This document shows positions 54,305-62,929 of a stretch of 64,000 bases of DNA, in pieces; the stretch's first letter is position 1, and every line of letters starts with the position of its first letter. Where the stretch lies: the NCBI GenBank assembly GCA_030068525.1, contig JASJOS010000001.1, positions 186,001-250,000 on the forward strand, given 5' to 3'. Source of the stretch: Xanthocytophaga flava. GTDB taxonomy: Bacteria; Bacteroidota; Bacteroidia; Cytophagales; 172606-1. Position numbers and translations under genes: made by a program. The notes beneath the pieces were generated by a model. The model was not told the origin of the DNA and did not search any database. It saw only the letters and a list, made by a program, of their open reading frames with translations.

Positions 54305-54907
54305 GTGGATAAAATTAAATTAGAAATATTAGGACTATCTTCCAGTCAATCACAGTCAGGATCTTTTGCATTGGTGTTAGGTGAAGAACGTGGCAACCGT
54401 CGCTTACCAATTATTATTGGCATGTTTGAGGCTCAGGCTATTGCTATTGAAATTGAGAAAATTGTTCCCAACCGGCCTATGACTCATGATTTATTTAAGT
54501 CATTTGCACAATCCTTTAAATTTTCTATTCTGGAGATTGTGATATCTGACTTGCGCGAAGGAGTATTCTATGCAAAGATTGTGTGTACAGATGGAGTAAA
54601 GATGATAGATATTGATGCTCGGCCATCAGATGCCATTGCTATTGGGCTAAGATTTGGAGTGCCTATCTATACTTTTGAACCAATTTTATCAGAAGCAGGC
54701 ATTGTACTTACAGAGCCAGAAGAAGACGAAACATTGGTAAGTAAAGATGAAGAAACAAAGAAGAATCCTGTAAAAAAATCAGGTACCTCTGAACAACTGA
54801 AAGATATTTCTAGTGATCAGCTCAAGACAATGCTGGATGAGGCGCTGGAAAAAGAAGATTATGAACGTGCTGCTAAAATCCGTGATGAATTGAATAAAAG
54901 AAACTAA
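54305..54907 (+). CDS. Bifunctional nuclease (BFN, DUF151) family protein with UVR domain
   Basis: 200 residues. It starts at GTG 54305 (MDKIKLEILGLSSSQSQSGS), the conserved family start with no ATG nearby. BFN domain at about 1-135 (GEERGNRRLPIIIGMFEAQA, then IDARPSDAIAIGLRFGVPIY). A Lys/Glu-rich linker leads to a C-terminal UVR motif (MLDEALEKEDYERAAKIRDE, about 176-195), the helical hairpin that in UvrB binds UvrC. BFN-UVR fusions are common in bacteria. A nuclease activity is suggested by the family name but not proven for this protein. Confidence 0.88.
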   Translation: MDKIKLEILGLSSSQSQSGSFALVLGEERGNRRLPIIIGMFEAQAIAIEIEKIVPNRPMTHDLFKSFAQSFKFSILEIVISDLREGVFYAKIVCTDGVKMIDIDARPSDAIAIGLRFGVPIYTFEPILSEAGIVLTEPEEDETLVSKDEETKKNPVKKSGTSEQLKDISSDQLKTMLDEALEKEDYERAAKIRDELNKRN

Positions 54908-54913
54908 TATAAA

Positions 54914-54955
54914 AATGAAAAGCCTCTTCTCAGGAAGGGGCTTTTCATTTTTTCA
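54914..54955 (+). terminator. Terminator after the BFN gene
   Basis: Stem AATGAAAAGCC / GGCTTTTCATT with a T-tract, between convergent genes. Confidence 0.8.
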
Positions 54956-54969
54956 CTTAGTCAGATCAT

Positions 54970-56532
54970 TTACTGACAGGTAATGGAACGAAACTCCGGA
55001 CCTTTCTTTCCAAAAAGCTCCCAGTTGCCATAAGCCTCAAAGCATCCTTTTGTAGGTACTTCCCAGCTTTGTTTTCCCAGGTTCTTCCACTTGTTTACAT
55101 CTTTGTATTCTGCTTCCATAGTAATTTTATAACTACCAGCAGGCAGTGTGACTGATTTATTAGCTCCTTTTTCAATAGCTCCACTCTCCAGTCTCTGATC
55201 AGCATTGTCTTTATCCTTAAAAGATAAAGTATATTGTACATCCCAGCCTATACCTCCCTGAGTTCCTGTATTATTTGTTAGTGACACAACAGCTTCGGGG
55301 ACCAGAGTACGGGTACATGCTTCTATAGTATATTGTGTTGTATATCCCATGCGGGCTACCTGATTGTCTTTCAGGAAGCGTACCGTGTACTGGATAGGAA
55401 CACCTGGATTCTGAATCGTATATAAGCTATTTTTATCATTTATATATCCTGCCAGTTCACCATAACTTCTTGCACTCACAGATCTTGAATTTATAGCAGC
55501 ATTTTTCCCTATGCTTGTCAATGTAATGGTAGCATTGGCTAGAATATTTTTCACTTTGGTCTCTGTATCCCCGCTTACATTCGTTACACCAGTCGCATAT
55601 TGTAAGGCAACCTCTACATCTTCTGGGGTAACCGACAAGGCAGTCTCCATACGAAACAGAATTATCCGCCCATATGTCACGGTCTGAATATAAGCAGGGG
55701 GAGCCTCATTACTAACTACCGCTTTGATTTTAGAAACAGTTTCATCAATAGTTGCAATGTCACTATCCTGACCAAATACAACCGCAGGCGAATTGGGTTC
55801 TGGCATTGAAGCGGTATAAAAGCCTTGTTTTACCACCATCATGGCAACTTTCTTCGCTGAAGATGATGGATAATTAAATTGGGAGGCAATCGTACTGTTT
55901 GCCCAGGTTGTATTCATATTCAGATCCATTGCTACTTGCTGGGCAGAATAGGAAGGTGCTGTCTTATACGAAGTATAGTTTGGATTTACATATCCTTCCT
56001 GATAGGCCTTTGCATTCCACCAGTTCAAGGCATTCGTAACAGCGTTCTGTATAGCTGTATCTGAAGGGTTATCGACTGTTACAGAGCCATTGTCCCCTAT
56101 GCCTGGCAGATCTATCTTGATATTCACAGGATTCCGGGCTATTTTTATTGTGTCCGGATCACCATCCAATAGAGAAGCATTTCCTTTGACCAATGCCCCA
56201 GGCCAGACGTTTCCATGTAGAGGCCGAAGTATGGTAATAGCTTCTTTATTAGTCTGTAAAGTGTAAATAGTCTTTCCACATGTAGTAATATATCCCCCAG
56301 ATTGGCTGGATGACCCATTTTCAGAACCCGTTTCCACACGTTTATCAGGCTCATTCCCTATATTCTGAACATTGAGCAATTTAGCCGGATCATATTCCAG
56401 AGAGTTAATCAACGAACTCACATTCTGAGTAAAAGGATCTGTTTCTTCTTTTTTGCAGCTACTCACAAAGTAGACAATTACAAATAGAAAGCCAGAAATC
56501 AGTTTTCGGGATTGTAACAAGTTTGAATACAT
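54970..56532 (-). CDS. Cholesterol-dependent cytolysin-like (CDCL) lipoprotein
   Basis: 520 residues. Lipoprotein leader with lipobox VSSC (Cys26). From about 100 to 405 it follows the thiol-activated cytolysin fold: NVWPGALVKGNASLLDG (108-124), NPVNIKIDLPGIGDNGS (134-150), KKVAMMVVKQGFYTASM (227-243), SNEAPPAYIQTVTYGRIILF (274-293) and NPGVPIQYTVRFLKDNQVAR (375-394). All match positions in perfringolysin and streptolysin O. The C-terminal 110 residues take the place of domain 4 but lack the tryptophan-rich undecapeptide and contain cysteines C497 and C519. CDC-like proteins form pores in membranes. A lipid anchor on the producing cell is unusual for a soluble toxin, so the target and need for a partner are open. 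Confidence 0.85.
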   Translation of the reverse strand: MYSNLLQSRKLISGFLFVIVYFVSSCKKEETDPFTQNVSSLINSLEYDPAKLLNVQNIGNEPDKRVETGSENGSSSQSGGYITTCGKTIYTLQTNKEAITILRPLHGNVWPGALVKGNASLLDGDPDTIKIARNPVNIKIDLPGIGDNGSVTVDNPSDTAIQNAVTNALNWWNAKAYQEGYVNPNYTSYKTAPSYSAQQVAMDLNMNTTWANSTIASQFNYPSSSAKKVAMMVVKQGFYTASMPEPNSPAVVFGQDSDIATIDETVSKIKAVVSNEAPPAYIQTVTYGRIILFRMETALSVTPEDVEVALQYATGVTNVSGDTETKVKNILANATITLTSIGKNAAINSRSVSARSYGELAGYINDKNSLYTIQNPGVPIQYTVRFLKDNQVARMGYTTQYTIEACTRTLVPEAVVSLTNNTGTQGGIGWDVQYTLSFKDKDNADQRLESGAIEKGANKSVTLPAGSYKITMEAEYKDVNKWKNLGKQSWEVPTKGCFEAYGNWELFGKKGPEFRSITCQ

Positions 56533-56699
56533 ACTTATGCTGTTATATAAATAAATTGGCTATACTGTTTGGTGTAGTACCCATTCAACAGGTTATATCA
56601 TAAAAAATAATGCCTGTCAAGCAGATATATCTTTACAGGCATCACATATAAAATACGCTTGACGAAAAGGCATTATCTGATATAAACAGACAAGGCAGT

Positions 56700-56746
56700 A
56701 AAAGAGAAAAGCTCTATTCCGGATTAGAATAGAGCTTTTCTCTTTT
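56700..56746. terminator. Terminator after the amino acid permease gene
   Basis: 20-bp perfect stem AAAAGAGAAAAGCTCTATTC / GAATAGAGCTTTTCTCTTTT with a 7-nt loop, 15 bp past the permease stop. Confidence 0.85.
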
Positions 56747-56760
56747 ATGGTTAACAGTAG

Positions 56761-58161
56761 TTATGCTATTTTCTCCGCTTGTTTCTGATTAAAGCCTGTC
56801 TTGATAAGGTAATAGATAGGGATACCAACCAACACAATACCCAACCCTATCAAGGTGTATTGATAGTTATAATACAATGCACTAATACAAAACCCACTAG
56901 CCAATAAGATATATAGAGCAGGCAATACGGGATATCCCCACGCTTTATAGGGACGTAATGCATTAGGTTGTTTGGCACGTAGTATAAAAACTCCCAAAAT
57001 AGTGAGAATATAAAAGAGTACGGTAGCAAACATAACATAATCCAGCAGGCTGTTATAACTTCCACTCAGTGTGAGTGCACAAGCCCATATTCCCTGAAAA
57101 ACCAATGCATTGGCAGGTACACCGTTACGGTTGAGACGAGCAGCCTGTTTGAAGAAAAGCTTATCGATTGCCATAGCATAATACACACGTCCTCCAGCCA
57201 GAATCAATCCATTGATACAGCCAAAGGTAGAAACCATAACCATAGCTGCAATAAAGAATACACCTTTTTCACCTACAATCTTTTCCATTAATACAGTAGC
57301 AACACGATCTGCAGGAGCATTTTGTATTTCAGTTAGCGAAAGACTACTCACATACGTAATGTTGATAAAAATGTAGATCAGACTTACCGAGGCTGTGCCA
57401 ATGGCCAAAGCCAGAGGTACATTGCGTTGCGGATTTTTTACTTCCCCGGCAGTAAAGGTTATATTATTCCAGGCATCTGATGAAAACAAAGAACCTACCA
57501 TAGCAGAAAAAAAGATTCCCACCAAAGCCAGCATAGGTAGACTTTGTCCATCCGCTCTGTTAAAATCCCATATGCTCTGTGTTACTTCGGACTTGGTAAA
57601 GGCAATGTATATACCCAACAAAATGATAGCTACCAGTGATCCTATCTTGGCAAACGTAAACAGATTCTGTATCAAGGCCCCTGTTTTAATACTTCTAAAA
57701 TTTGAGAATGTCAGCAGAACTATACAAAAAATAGCCAATACTTGTTGTGTTGATATTTTCAAAAAAGCAGAGTCAACGATATAATTTTCTGCCGAGATCA
57801 CCGGTAAGAATACACCTGTAAACTTGGCAAAAGCTACTGCTACAGCCGCAATGGTTCCAGTCTGAATGACTGCAAAAAAAGTCCAGCCATACATAAAAGC
57901 AACCAATGGGTTAAAGGCTTCTTTCAGATACACATACTGCCCTCCTGCCTGAGGCATCATACCAGCCAGCTCCCCATAACTTAGTGCGCCAGCAAATGTC
58001 ATAAATCCGGTAACGATCCAGGCAAGTATCAGCAAACCAGGCGATTGTAGGTCGCGAGTCATATCTGCTGCAACAATAAAGATTCCTGACCCGATCATAG
58101 AGCCCATAATAAGCATAACCGAATCAAGTAGAGTAAGTGTTTTCTGTGGTTTTTCAGACAT
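56761..58161 (-). CDS. APC-superfamily amino acid permease
   Basis: 466 residues with twelve predicted transmembrane helices. The first helix carries the APC substrate motif MIGSGIFIVAADM. MPQAGGQYVYLKEAFNPLVA is typical of the LAT/APA branch. It imports or exchanges amino acids over the inner membrane. The specificity cannot be assigned; the LAT-like features favour neutral amino acids. It is monocistronic. It lies about 230 bp upstream, on the same strand, of the cytolysin-like gene, but a terminator separates them. Confidence 0.9.
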   Translation of the reverse strand: MSEKPQKTLTLLDSVMLIMGSMIGSGIFIVAADMTRDLQSPGLLILAWIVTGFMTFAGALSYGELAGMMPQAGGQYVYLKEAFNPLVAFMYGWTFFAVIQTGTIAAVAVAFAKFTGVFLPVISAENYIVDSAFLKISTQQVLAIFCIVLLTFSNFRSIKTGALIQNLFTFAKIGSLVAIILLGIYIAFTKSEVTQSIWDFNRADGQSLPMLALVGIFFSAMVGSLFSSDAWNNITFTAGEVKNPQRNVPLALAIGTASVSLIYIFINITYVSSLSLTEIQNAPADRVATVLMEKIVGEKGVFFIAAMVMVSTFGCINGLILAGGRVYYAMAIDKLFFKQAARLNRNGVPANALVFQGIWACALTLSGSYNSLLDYVMFATVLFYILTILGVFILRAKQPNALRPYKAWGYPVLPALYILLASGFCISALYYNYQYTLIGLGIVLVGIPIYYLIKTGFNQKQAEKIA

Positions 58162-58578
58162 ATGTTTGATAAGATGAAGGATGTTTTTCTAACTAATTGA
58201 ATGCAAGTTAATCGAAGGCTTTTTTGCCGAAAATGTGTTCTCTAAAGAAAAAGATGCCTGGATTCTTTTCCCAAATTGCAAAACTAGGGACTATATTCCA
58301 AATTATAGGCTTCAATAGTACCCATAAGGTAACACTTCCACAAATAACACTTCACCAGGGTTTGGGTAGCAAAGAAGGATTTAGTAAGTTTGAGAAAACA
58401 AACCTAACCAATAAAATATGAAGAAGTCTATCCATCCTCCCCTACAGGTCCGCGTCATCTTTTGTCGAATTAACCTGTTTCATTCATAGAAATACACTAT
58501 TTTTAGGCACCAGCCTTTCATGTGTTAAACACCTTTAATTTATCCTTATCTTTCCCTTATTAGTCACATTCTTCGTAA
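58162..58578. other. Divergent intergenic region
   Basis: 417 bp between the permease and the nucleoside transporter gene. A 65-codon frame at 58224-58421 is Lys/Phe-rich without family features and is not called. No strong hairpin was seen. Confidence 0.35.
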
Positions 58579-59889
58579 ATGATTTATCTTAGAGGAGTCT
58601 TTGGACTAGCTTTTTTGATTGCCGTTGCGTATATGTTTTCATCCAATCGCAAGGCCATTGACTGGAAACTAGTCGGAACTGGTATTTTACTACAATTGAT
58701 TTTTGGATTACTGGTCATAAAAGTAGATGTTGTGGCAGATGGATTTGACTGGATTAGCCGGGGATTCGTTCGCTTTCTGGACTTCTCTGCAGAAGGAGCC
58801 AAGTTCCTGTTTGGAGATCTGACTAAAGACTTTGCTGCCAATGATCCTAAAGCCACTCACCATTTAGGCTATTTATTCGCATTCAGGGCATTGCCCACTA
58901 TCATTTTCTTCTCAGCTGTCACTTCTGGCTTATATTATCTGGGTATATTACAAAAGGTAGTATATGGAATTGCCTGGGTCATGTCGCGCACTATGCGTCT
59001 TTCCGGAGCTGAAAGTTTCTCTGCTGCCGGCAACATATTTCTGGGTCAAACAGAAGCTCCTTTGCTGGTACGTCCTTTTGTTCCTACTATGACACGTTCA
59101 GAACTACTTTGTCTGATGATAGGCGGAATGGCCAATATTGCCGGGAGTGTCATGGGAGCCTATGTTAACTTTCTGGGAGGAGATAGCCCCGAATCCAAAG
59201 CAGAATTTGCGGCCCATCTCCTGAGTGCTTCTATTATGAGTGCACCTGCTGGTATTTTAATCTCTAAAATATTGCTTCCAGAAACTGAAAGCATAGATCA
59301 AAAGCTTGTTGTACACAAAGAGCAATTGGGTGTTAATATTATTGATGCCATGTCTATTGGAGCCGCGGATGGACTAAAACTTGCACTCAATGTAGGTGGC
59401 ATGCTAATAGCCTTCATTGCAGTTGTCTACATGGTCAATGCTGGCTTATCCAGTATAGGTGATATTACAGGTCTGAATGCTTGGGTGAAAGCTTCAACGG
59501 AAGGTACATTCAAAGAGTTTTCGCTGGAATATATTTTTGGTCAGGTCTTCCGGCTTTTTGCCTTTGTGATGGGTATAGAATGGAAGGATACCTTACTGGT
59601 AGGCAGTTTGCTTGGACAGAAAACGGTAATCAACGAATTTGTAGCCTATCTTAATCTGGCAGAAATGCAACGTACAGGAGTAATCTCACGCCGTTCTGTA
59701 ACGATTTCTACCTATGCATTGTGTTCGTTTGCCAACTTCAGTTCTATCGCTATCCAGGTAGGTGGAATTGGCAATATGGCTCCTAATCAACAAGGAAATC
59801 TTTCCAAACTAGGAATGACTGCACTATTGGGTGGCACATTAACAACCATGATGACAGCAACCATTGCAGGCACTCTGATTGAAGAGTAA
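58579..59889 (+). CDS. Concentrative nucleoside transporter (NupC/CNT family)
   Basis: 436 residues, about ten membrane segments. CNT marks are seen: FRALPTIIFFSAVTSGLYYL, AAGNIFLGQTEAPLLVRPFV (nucleoside-site region with GQTEAP) and SIAIQVGGIGNMAPNQQGNL. It imports nucleosides with H+ or Na+. The gene is followed 145 bp downstream by a ROK-family kinase gene on the same strand. Co-regulation is plausible but no terminator or promoter in the gap was identified beyond a weak TATATTTG at 59957-59964. Confidence 0.92.
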   Translation: MIYLRGVFGLAFLIAVAYMFSSNRKAIDWKLVGTGILLQLIFGLLVIKVDVVADGFDWISRGFVRFLDFSAEGAKFLFGDLTKDFAANDPKATHHLGYLFAFRALPTIIFFSAVTSGLYYLGILQKVVYGIAWVMSRTMRLSGAESFSAAGNIFLGQTEAPLLVRPFVPTMTRSELLCLMIGGMANIAGSVMGAYVNFLGGDSPESKAEFAAHLLSASIMSAPAGILISKILLPETESIDQKLVVHKEQLGVNIIDAMSIGAADGLKLALNVGGMLIAFIAVVYMVNAGLSSIGDITGLNAWVKASTEGTFKEFSLEYIFGQVFRLFAFVMGIEWKDTLLVGSLLGQKTVINEFVAYLNLAEMQRTGVISRRSVTISTYALCSFANFSSIAIQVGGIGNMAPNQQGNLSKLGMTALLGGTLTTMMTATIAGTLIEE

Positions 59890-60034
59890 GATTTACCAAC
59901 CTATAATTCAATTACCCAGCAAGTCTGATATCATTTTCCATTCCAACATGGATCTTTATATTTGTATATAAAAATATCAGGACTTGCTATCAATTTACAA
60001 CAAAGTAACAATTAACCACTTAATTAGTTATCTC

Positions 60035-60940
60035 ATGGAAATATTCACGGGCATAGACATCGGCGGAAGTAGTGTTAAATTTGGATTGGTAGAAAGTGAT
60101 GGAAAATTAGTAGAGAAAAAGAAAGTACCAGTCAAAGAATTACGTGCTTCAGGTGTTCTGTCTGAAAATATATTAGCATCGATCCAAGAGTGGATCAAAG
60201 ATCATCCTCAGGTCAAAGAAATAGGCATTGGCGTCCCCGGAATGATTTCCCGGGATCGGCGTAGCCTGGTAGAACTGGCCAATATGCCTGAATTAAATGG
60301 CCTTCCTATTGTTGAACTACTCGAAAAAGCGAATCCTGGTATTGCATTCTATCTGGAAAATGATGCCAACGCAGCCGCACTGGGTGAGTATTATTTTTCA
60401 GGCCAGCAACTTCCCGAAAACTTCCTGTTGGTTACTCTTGGCACAGGAGTAGGTAGCGGGCTGATCATAGATCATAAGATATTCAAAGGTGCCGATGGGA
60501 ATGGACTTGAGCTTGGCCATATTGTAGCAGGGAATGGAAAAAGTATAGAGCAGAATATTGGTAAGGTAGGATTTTATGCCAAAGCAGCGGAACTGCTTAA
60601 AGAACATAAAGGCAAGTCAGTGCTGCGCGATGTAGCCAAAATAGATGATGATGTATTACTGGAAGCAGCCCGTGATGATGATCCTGTTGCTCTAAAAGCA
60701 TTTGCCTATTATGGCAAATATGTAGGAGAAGCATTGGCTACTGCAGCCTATATTCTGGATGTTAAAACCTTTATTATTGGAGGTGGTGTAGCCAAAGGAT
60801 ATCCATTCATGCAGGAACAGGTATTGAAGTCCATGCAAAAATTTCTAACTCCATACTATCTTGATAAACTGGATATCAGACTGGCAGTATTGCGTAATAA
60901 TGCGGGTATATTAGGTGCTGCAGCTTTATGTTTTAAATAA
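60035..60940 (+). CDS. ROK-family sugar kinase without the zinc motif
   Basis: 301 residues from ATG 60035 (MEIFTGIDIGGSSVKFGLVE). The phosphate-binding start is DIGGSSVKFG. The ROK second signature is present as VTLGTGVGSGLIIDHKIFKG and NGLELGHIVAGNGKSIEQNI. The usual CxCGxxGCxE zinc cluster after the GHxxx motif is missing: at that place the sequence reads IVAGNGKSIEQNIGKVGFYA. The catalytic Asp is in ENDANAAALGEY. It phosphorylates a hexose (glucose or related). Zinc-less ROK members exist in Bacteroidota, so it is probably active. A terminator follows. Confidence 0.85.
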   Translation: MEIFTGIDIGGSSVKFGLVESDGKLVEKKKVPVKELRASGVLSENILASIQEWIKDHPQVKEIGIGVPGMISRDRRSLVELANMPELNGLPIVELLEKANPGIAFYLENDANAAALGEYYFSGQQLPENFLLVTLGTGVGSGLIIDHKIFKGADGNGLELGHIVAGNGKSIEQNIGKVGFYAKAAELLKEHKGKSVLRDVAKIDDDVLLEAARDDDPVALKAFAYYGKYVGEALATAAYILDVKTFIIGGGVAKGYPFMQEQVLKSMQKFLTPYYLDKLDIRLAVLRNNAGILGAAALCFK

Positions 60941-60960
60941 ACGCAACTTGGCAGTTATAT

Positions 60961-60999
60961 AAAAAACGCATTCTGAATAGTATCCAGAATGCGTTTTTT
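60961..60999 (+). terminator. Terminator after the ROK kinase gene
   Basis: Stem AAAAAACGCATTCTG / CAGAATGCGTTTTTT with a 9-nt loop and T-tract. Confidence 0.85.
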
Positions 61000-61080
61000 A
61001 TTTTGTATCCCCGCCTTTGCCAATTTCCTTCCTCTACTTATCTTCGATCAGGATTTTACTGAATAAAACATTCTTGTCTT

Positions 61081-61890
61081 ATCAATACCTTCACAAACAA
61101 AGTTGTCTGGATTACAGGAGCTTCCTCTGGGATAGGAGAAGCATTAGTATATGCACTGGCTCAGGAAGGGGCCAGGCTGATATTATCTGCCCGTCGAAAA
61201 ACTGAATTGGATCGTGTAGCTCAACAAACTCAGTTACCAGCAGCAGATATTCTTATACTGCCATTGGATGTAGAACAAAGTGACACCTTTGATAAAGCTA
61301 CACAGACTGTTATTCAAACATTCGGAAGAATTGACGTACTGATACTCAATGCAGGTATCAGTCAACGTTCCTTTATAAAGGACACCCCTTTAGCAGTAGA
61401 CAGGCGTATTATGGAAATTAACTATTTTGGTATAGTAGGACTTGCCAAAACCGTATTACCAACATTTGTCAAACAGCAAAGTGGTCAGTTCATTGTTACA
61501 AGTAGTGTAGTAGGGTATATAGGAACACCTATGCGCTCTTCCTATGCAGCCTCCAAACATGCTTTGCATGGCTTCTTTGATTCTCTACGAGCTGAACACT
61601 GGAAAGACAAGATCAAAGTTACTATTGTATGTCCTGGATATATTAAAACGGCAATCTCCCTACATGCGATTGATGAAAAAGGGGAGCAATACAACAAAAT
61701 GGATACAAACCAGGAGAAAGGTATGCAGCCAGCTGTCTGTGCCAGGCATACCCTAAAGGCTGTCAAAAAGAATAAGGAAGAGGTCTATATAGGAGGCAAA
61801 GAAATCTTTGGGATCTATATGAAGCGATTTTTTCCACTGTTACTGTCAAGAGTGATTCGCAATTACAATATCAAAACGACTGATTCTTAG
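61081..61890 (+). CDS. SDR-family oxidoreductase with non-standard start codon
   Basis: About 269 residues. The coding frame is already SDR-like at NTFTNKVVWITGASSGIGEA (61084 on), with GASSGIG nucleotide-binding loop, LNAGIS, catalytic SSYAASKHAL and PGYIKTAIS. No ATG, GTG or TTG precedes it in frame before the stop at 61060-61062. The best-placed codon is ATC at 61081-61083, where relatives have ATG. The gene could use ATC, be silent through a start-codon mutation, or contain a base error. An internal TTG at 61207 would delete the cofactor loop. It resembles the DltE/YqjQ-type short-chain dehydrogenases; substrate unknown. Confidence 0.75.
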   Translation: MNTFTNKVVWITGASSGIGEALVYALAQEGARLILSARRKTELDRVAQQTQLPAADILILPLDVEQSDTFDKATQTVIQTFGRIDVLILNAGISQRSFIKDTPLAVDRRIMEINYFGIVGLAKTVLPTFVKQQSGQFIVTSSVVGYIGTPMRSSYAASKHALHGFFDSLRAEHWKDKIKVTIVCPGYIKTAISLHAIDEKGEQYNKMDTNQEKGMQPAVCARHTLKAVKKNKEEVYIGGKEIFGIYMKRFFPLLLSRVIRNYNIKTTDS

Positions 61891-61907
61891 TAGTTCACTT
61901 GATCTGA

Positions 61908-62564
61908 TTAGTCTATATTCCATATTTCTCTGGTCAGATCATAGATTTCTATAGGCTGTTCCTGATTCATTGCCAGATAACATTTATATCCATCTGCTAT
62001 CTGAATCTCCTGGAGACTCCACTCCTCTCCTTCCAGATAAGTTCGACCGCTTTGAATCTGAAAGCTTTGTAGAGGAATATACATTCCTTTGCCATTGGCT
62101 TTCAATACTGCTTCTTTTTGTGTCCAATATGTATAAAATGCAGTTTGTGGATCTTCTGCATTTTCTATTTCCTGCCACTCAATCACACTCATCTGGCTTT
62201 TGAAATCCTCAGGCCTTACTGCAATCATTCGTTCCAGATCAATGCCTACTCTTCCTGACTGGGTATAGGCAATGACAACAAACCCTTCTGAATGAGCAAT
62301 ATTAAAATCTATATCTGAATCTGGTATAAAAGGTCTGCGAAAATCAGTATACCTGATTTGTGAAAGTATAGACTCAGACATCCCTCGTTTTCTTAATACT
62401 TTGTATAATAATACTTTACCTGCAAGTGACAAGCAAGCATCTTCCTTCTTTCGATAATTTTTTATCTGTATCTGCATAGCTTCAGACAAATAGGGTAACC
62501 AGTAAAAGAAGATATCCTCTGATATAGTGGGGAAAAGACACCTTGCATAAAAAACGGAAGTCAT
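61908..62564 (-). CDS. Sfp-type 4'-phosphopantetheinyl transferase
   Basis: 218 residues. Family motifs: FNIAHSEGFVVIAYTQSGRV, GIDLER (107-112) with the Mg-binding Asp109, and YWTQKEAVLKANGKGM (146-161) with the second Mg/catalytic Glu. It transfers the phosphopantetheine arm from CoA to carrier-protein serines. The length fits Sfp-type enzymes of secondary metabolism. It is divergent from a formyltransferase-initiated synthetase gene starting at 62930, which supports a role in activating carrier domains of that system. Confidence 0.9.
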   Translation of the reverse strand: MTSVFYARCLFPTISEDIFFYWLPYLSEAMQIQIKNYRKKEDACLSLAGKVLLYKVLRKRGMSESILSQIRYTDFRRPFIPDSDIDFNIAHSEGFVVIAYTQSGRVGIDLERMIAVRPEDFKSQMSVIEWQEIENAEDPQTAFYTYWTQKEAVLKANGKGMYIPLQSFQIQSGRTYLEGEEWSLQEIQIADGYKCYLAMNQEQPIEIYDLTREIWNID

Positions 62565-62929
62565 ATATATTCTACATTAATTCATATCAAATGTATTTTT
62601 TCTTTACACAAATATGAAAACGACAATTCGTTAAAACATTGATTATCAAAAGAAAACATTTTCCCTCTATAAGAAATATTATATAAACATATATATACTA
62701 AATATACTAGTATTCTATTATATCATTCTGTATATAAATTATTTATTATCCACCTGTTTACTTTTCTCTAAATTTCCCCATCTATACTTGCCTTTACTTA
62801 GCTCTACAAGCCATTTTTACTTCCAAAGTTCTGGAAAGTGGCTTATCCGATAAAGATATCTATTTTTATTCACACTCTTTGGTTACTATTCACACTATCA
62901 AGAGAATATAACCAAAATCCTATTTTTAT
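62565..62929. other. Divergent intergenic region, probable bidirectional promoter
   Basis: 365 bp of very AT-rich DNA (62675-62745 is nearly pure A/T) between the phosphopantetheinyl transferase and the synthetase gene. No gene and no clear consensus promoter can be named. Confidence 0.4.

Noticed and set aside
58224-58421. 65-codon plus-strand frame upstream of the nucleoside transporter
   Set aside because: No conserved features, no terminator or promoter context; it lies in a divergent promoter region.
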